This document shows positions 61,171 to 64,000 of a DNA stretch of 64,000 nt, piece after piece. The DNA is from a virus. The DNA lies in IMG/VR virus record IMGVR_UViG_3300037042_004723, positions 1-64,000 of that record, one strand, 5' to 3'. The number at the start of each line of letters is the position of its first letter. Positions within the stretch are counted from its first letter, which is position 1. Below the pieces are notes generated by a model, which did no database searches, had not been told where the DNA came from, and worked only from the letters and a program-made list of their open reading frames with translations. Both the position numbers and the translations under genes were made by a program.

Positions 61171-61481
61171 TAGCGGCCCCTCCGGCCGCGCACGTAGTTG
61201 AGTTCCTCCATGGCGGCATCGGCTCCGACCCCGGCCGCGAACGCCGCGCCGAAAACCTCGGCATCCTCCTCGGCGTAGGACTCGGACGAGCGGACCGTGC
61301 GGCCCGTGGTCAGGCGACCCGAGCGGGCCAGGGGGCGGCCGTCCGGGGCCACCTCGGCGAGCTTGCGCAGGGTCTTGAGGGAGACGGCGTTACCCTCGGA
61401 GGGGGCGCACGTGGTGACCTTCCCGCCCTTCGCGAGGAAGGCGGCGAGGGCGGCGGCGGCGGACTCGGTCTTGTTCAGCAT
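61170..61481 (-). CDS. MLN-type alanine-rich protein (103 aa)
   Basis: MLNKTESAAAALAAFLAKGGKVTTCAPSEGNAVSLKTLRKLAEV... The KGGKVTTCAPSEGNAVSLKTLR segment occurs in a family of small phage proteins (FLAxGGkVTxc.pg). Class II TTGCAT-17-TATGTA-6-ATG. Confidence 0.65.
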   Translation of the reverse strand: MLNKTESAAAALAAFLAKGGKVTTCAPSEGNAVSLKTLRKLAEVAPDGRPLARSGRLTTGRTVRSSESYAEEDAEVFGAAFAAGVGADAAMEELNYVRGRRGR

Positions 61482-61571
61482 TCACCATACATAGCATGGC
61501 TATCTTGACAATGCAACAACTATCTAACAACAATCGACTGTCAAGATCTGTGGATCCTGTTAGTGATAAGC

Positions 61572-61617
61572 GGAAAACTCGCTTTAGCTTTTAAGCGGGG
61601 CTTAGGCGGAGTTTTCC
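61572..61617. terminator. GAAAACTC-type hairpin with long loop
   Basis: GGAAAACTCGC...GGCGGAGTTTTCC; loop GCTTTAGCTTTTAAGC. Confidence 0.6.
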
Positions 61618-61657
61618 CGATGCCCCGGTGGCGGGATCCGCCCCCCGACCCGGTCGC

Positions 61658-61930
61658 CTACCGGAAGGCGGCGGGGTGCGGGTAGGTCTGGCGGAACCCG
61701 TACTCGACCTCCCGGAGGTCATCCTCGGCGACCTCGAAGGCCGCAAAGGCCGCGTCCATGGCATCGGACGCCTCACCCTCGCCGTCCGTCCCGTTCGCCT
61801 TGCGCATGGCCTTGCAGGCCGCTTCGAGCGCACGGGCCGCGCCGTCCCGCAGGTCCAGGAAGCGGGCAACCGTGGCCGGGTCGGCCACGAACATCTCAAC
61901 CGCGCGCTGGGCATTCCGTTTGTTCAGCAT
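61658..61930 (-). CDS. MLN-type helical protein (90 aa)
   Basis: MLNKRNAQRAVEMFVADPATVARFLDLRDGAARALEAACKAMRKANG... Class II TTGACT-17-TAAGGT-5-ATG. Function unknown. Confidence 0.62.
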   Translation of the reverse strand: MLNKRNAQRAVEMFVADPATVARFLDLRDGAARALEAACKAMRKANGTDGEGEASDAMDAAFAAFEVAEDDLREVEYGFRQTYPHPAAFR

Positions 61931-62011
61931 GCCTAACCTTAACCCAGGACTTAAGCTAAGTCAATCACCGAATGCGACGCAATGACGATTTATTTAGGTG
62001 GCCTTTAACAA

Positions 62012-62048
62012 GAAAACTCCCGCGCAAGCGCTTGCGTTGGAGTTTTCC
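62012..62048. terminator. GAAAACTC-type hairpin with palindrome in its loop
   Basis: GAAAACTCC and GGAGTTTTC arms enclose the palindrome GCGCAAGCGCTTGCGT (62022-62037), so the whole 37 bp can form one extended stem. Confidence 0.7.
62022..62037. repeat. Dispersed palindrome (one mismatch)
   Basis: Copy located inside a terminator loop. Confidence 0.65.
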
Positions 62049-62118
62049 TGATGTGCTAGCGGCCCCGGCGGGGGCGGGGCGCTTTTCCGGGCTAGCGGCC
62101 CCGGCGGGGGCGAGGGAG

Positions 62119-62532
62119 CTAGCGATCCCAGCGACCGCCGATCCGGGGGCCGTCGTCGCCGGACTGCCACGGGAGCGCGCGGGGCGGGAGCGATGCCGCT
62201 CGGACCCGCTCGGCCTCAATCTCGCGCCACTGGCGCGCCTCGCGCGCTTCGTCCGTCTCGCCCGTGTCCCACCACTCCTTCTCCGGCGGGGCAGCCGCTA
62301 GGGCTGCTGCCTTAGCAGCTTCGCGCGCGTCCCGCTCGGCGGAGAGCCGCACGTCGATCGCGTCCCGCTCGGCGCGGATCGCGGCGAGCTTGCGCTCCTT
62401 GATCGTCATGGGAGGCGCCTCCACAGTGAAGCTCGCCGGAGCCTCCGGCTCCAACGCGAGCGGGGCCACGGGCCCCACGGGGGCCGGGGAGAGGGAAGCG
62501 AGCGCTGCAAAGGACTTGAAGGTCTTGCTCAT
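62119..62532 (-). CDS. Coiled-coil protein ending GPRIGGRWDR (137 aa)
   Basis: MSKTFKSFAALASLSPAPVG... Pro-rich N-terminus, charged helix (IKERKLAAIRAERDAIDVRLSAERDAREAAK) and C-terminal GDDGPRIGGRWDR, shared with the partial gene at the right edge. Class II TTGACA-17-TACATT-7-ATG. Confidence 0.62.
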   Translation of the reverse strand: MSKTFKSFAALASLSPAPVGPVAPLALEPEAPASFTVEAPPMTIKERKLAAIRAERDAIDVRLSAERDAREAAKAAALAAAPPEKEWWDTGETDEAREARQWREIEAERVRAASLPPRALPWQSGDDGPRIGGRWDR

Positions 62533-62629
62533 GTCAATGAATGTAGCCTATCAAGAGCCCATTGTCAAGGTATCCTTTGCCATGCAATGCAGATAGTTTG
62601 CGCGTACCTGACAATGCATTAACCTGACC
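62531..62629 (-). repeat. Conserved intergenic promoter repeat, copy 6
   Basis: TTGACA-17-TACATT promoter and the conserved GGCAAAGGATACC and AACTATCTGC blocks. Confidence 0.7.
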
Positions 62630-62676
62630 GGAAAACTCTATTTAACCATTAAGCATTAGCTTAAAAGGAGTTTTCC
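62630..62676. terminator. GAAAACTC-type hairpin with long loop
   Basis: GGAAAACTC...GGAGTTTTCC; loop near-identical to that at 59711. Confidence 0.65.
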
Positions 62677-62728
62677 TGTCTGGGGTCGGCGTGGCCGACT
62701 AGCGCTAGTCGGCCACGCTGCCGGGGCG

Positions 62729-63055
62729 CTACACCCGGTAGAAGCCCCGGCACCCAACCACGGCCCCACCCTCGTCGCGCACGAGCGCGCCGGGGGTCAG
62801 CAGGTCCGCAGTGGACCGGCCCGCCTCGCGCGCGGCGCTCGCCGCGAGCGCGCTCACGACGAGCCAAACCCCGCTCTGGGGCGCGGGGAGACCGACCGGC
62901 TCCCCGCGCGTGACGCGCGACGTCGGGACGCCACAGACGTCCTCCGTGGTCTCGGTTGTCTCGGTGGCACGGGCGACCCCCTCCGAGGGGAGGGTGCGGG
63001 TGGAGCCGTCCGCGAGGACGACCGCGACGATGTGCGGGGTGAGGTTCTTGAGCAT
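62729..63055 (-). CDS. MLK-type hypothetical protein (108 aa)
   Basis: MLKNLTPHIVAVVLADGSTRTLPSEGVARATETTETTEDVCGVPTSRVTRGEPVGLPAPQSGVWLVVSALAASAAREAGRSTADLLTPGA matches a phage family resembling NLTPHxVxVxxxDGxxxxxPPSGxxARV...GVPVxxxxxGxVxGLPxPxxGTxYIVSxxVAxAxxxRxDVxxP. Class II TTGACA-17-TATGGT-6-ATG. Confidence 0.72.
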   Translation of the reverse strand: MLKNLTPHIVAVVLADGSTRTLPSEGVARATETTETTEDVCGVPTSRVTRGEPVGLPAPQSGVWLVVSALAASAAREAGRSTADLLTPGALVRDEGGAVVGCRGFYRV

Positions 63056-63152
63056 GATAAGACCATAGCAGTTCATCACTGCATTGTCAATGTATATTTT
63101 GCCATGCAATGGGGAATATTTAACCGACCTTGACAACTGCCTTAGTGCAACG

Positions 63153-63190
63153 AGAAAACTCCCTTTAACAGGCCATTAATAGAGTTTTCC
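63153..63190. terminator. GAAAACTC-type hairpin
   Basis: GAAAACTCCCTTTAA and TTAATAGAGTTTTCC arms; ACAGGCC loop. Confidence 0.65.
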
Positions 63191-63221
63191 GCTTGGCCGG
63201 TTAGCCCGGCGGGCCGGTCGG

Positions 63222-63632
63222 CTACTCGTAGCGGACGGTGAGGCTCGCCGCGTAGGGAGCGGGCGAGAATACGAGGGTGAGCGCGGTAACGTCGCACGTG
63301 GGGACGTCGCGGGGGATCTTGGCGAGCAGTAGCTCGGCAACGTGGCGTGCGAGTCTCTCGCACGAGAGCGCGGTGCCACGCTCGGCGATCCGGTCCATGT
63401 ACAGGCCCACCATGGCCTGGTCGAACAGGAAGCCCCGGTCGTCCAGGCGCGGCGCGCACGTCACGGTCAGGTCCCACCGGACCGGGATCGCCTTGCGGCC
63501 CCCGTCGACGTTCACAAGGGCCCCAGCGGGGCCACAGTGGTTCGGGCCCGAGACAACGAAATTCGAGATCCCCGCGCGCTGCAGCGTGAAGCTGGCGAGC
63601 TTGAGCGCGGGGCGGGCGGTGTGATTCAGCAT
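63222..63632 (-). CDS. MLN-type protein, weakly pterin-synthase-like (136 aa)
   Basis: MLNHTARPALKLASFTLQRAGISNFVVSGPNHCGPAGALVNVDGG..., LTVTCAPRLDDRGFLFDQAMVGLYMDRIA, LSCERLARHVAELLLAKI. The GFxxD...xxxCExLAxxV layout recalls the tunnelling fold of 6-pyruvoyl-tetrahydropterin synthases (QueD), but the HGH zinc motif is not evident, so treat as unknown. Class II-like promoter 6 nt before ATG (TATCAC). Confidence 0.6.
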   Translation of the reverse strand: MLNHTARPALKLASFTLQRAGISNFVVSGPNHCGPAGALVNVDGGRKAIPVRWDLTVTCAPRLDDRGFLFDQAMVGLYMDRIAERGTALSCERLARHVAELLLAKIPRDVPTCDVTALTLVFSPAPYAASLTVRYE

Positions 63633-63712
63633 TCATCAGTGATAGCACAGCTACCTTGACAATGATACAACAATCGAACAACAATCGACTGTCAAGGTAA
63701 GGCAATCCTGTC

Positions 63713-63752
63713 AGGAAAACTCTATGGTGCAAGGCCCTTAATGGAGTTTTCC
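63713..63752. terminator. GAAAACTC-type hairpin with long loop
   Basis: GGAAAACTC...GGAGTTTTCC around TATGGTGCAAGGCCCTTAAT. Confidence 0.65.
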
Positions 63753-63821
63753 GGTTAGGCCAGTGGCCCGGCGGGGCCGGGGGCTAGCGGTTGGCCGGTC
63801 GGGCCGCTTACCCGGCGGGGG

Positions 63822-64000
63822 CTAGCGGTCCCAGCGACCCGCGATTCTGGGGCCGTGACCCTCGTCGGGAGCGGTCGCGCGGGCCCGTGCGGCGCGTACC
63901 TTTTCCTCTTCGACGGCGAGCCGCGCCGCCGTCTCCTCCGCCGACTCGGCGGCCCTTGCCGCCTCCCAGGCAGCGCGCCCCGCGCGATACATCTCCCTGA
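63822..64000 (-). CDS. Partial paralogue of the GPRIGGRWDR protein
   Basis: 3' end only: EMYRAGRAAWEAARAAESAEETAARLAVEEEKVRAARARATAPDEGHGPRIAGRWDR. Same charged helix and GPRIxGRWDR end as 62119-62532. The 5' end lies beyond the window. Confidence 0.6.
   Translation of the reverse strand, partial: REMYRAGRAAWEAARAAESAEETAARLAVEEEKVRAARARATAPDEGHGPRIAGRWDR

Noticed and set aside
20722-63752. CRISPR array or integron attC array from the many short repeats
   Set aside because: Repeat spacing is irregular (hundreds of nt) with whole genes between; no cas or intI-type gene is adjacent, and the repeats are hairpins at gene ends and promoters at gene starts.

Overview
The window looks like part of a large tailed-phage genome (possibly a jumbo phage) that infects a GC-rich bacterium. 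It has roughly 130 mostly tiny, tightly packed genes, three inteins, two HNH endonucleases plus an HNH remnant, a solo tyrosine recombinase, phage-style overlapping operons and many small zinc-ribbon proteins. It also carries a translation initiation factor IF-3 that is not beside rpmI/rplT. No capsid, tail, terminase or polymerase genes are visible, so this appears to be the early/accessory part of a bigger genome. The host cannot be named from sequence alone.

Layout. (1) 1-20.4 kb is almost all leftward: overlapping operons with IF-3, an intein-bearing SNF2 helicase, a PD-(D/E)XK-like nuclease, an intein-bearing metallophosphoesterase, an intein-bearing cysteine-cluster protein, HNH and XRE proteins and many small proteins. 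(2) 20.4-21.3 kb is non-coding with hairpins and a tandem repeat. (3) 21.3-23.4 kb holds a ribbon-helix-helix protein, an integrase catalytic domain and an HNH. (4) 23.6-35 kb is mainly rightward: a HerA/FtsK-type ATPase, a DUF932-like protein, a methyltransferase-like protein, a Pmp3/YqaE protein and a duplicated cassette block. (5) 33.7-52.5 kb has rightward and leftward single-gene units alternating, with a hairpin between convergent 3' ends and paired promoters between divergent 5' ends. (6) 52.6-64 kb is a leftward array of single-gene cassettes, including four of the five sigma-factor-like genes.

Two promoter architectures recur and are named in the entries. Class I is TGAAAA, about 16 nt, TGTAGT, 6 nt, start codon (about 70 copies). 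Class II is TTGACA-like, 17 nt, TANNNT, 5-7 nt, start codon. In both, the expected transcription start falls at or next to the start codon, so most mRNAs should be leaderless; Shine-Dalgarno sequences appear mainly at internal operon genes. Nearly every unit ends in the same inverted repeat, GAAAACTC...GAGTTTTC. The five ECF-like sigma paralogues sit behind class II (host sigma70-like) promoters.

A coherent but inferred model: host RNA polymerase makes the phage sigma factors from class II promoters, one or more of them switches on the class I regulon, and the phage IF-3 adjusts host ribosomes for leaderless mRNAs. Cassettes seem to have been duplicated and shuffled by recombination within the repeated promoters and hairpins.
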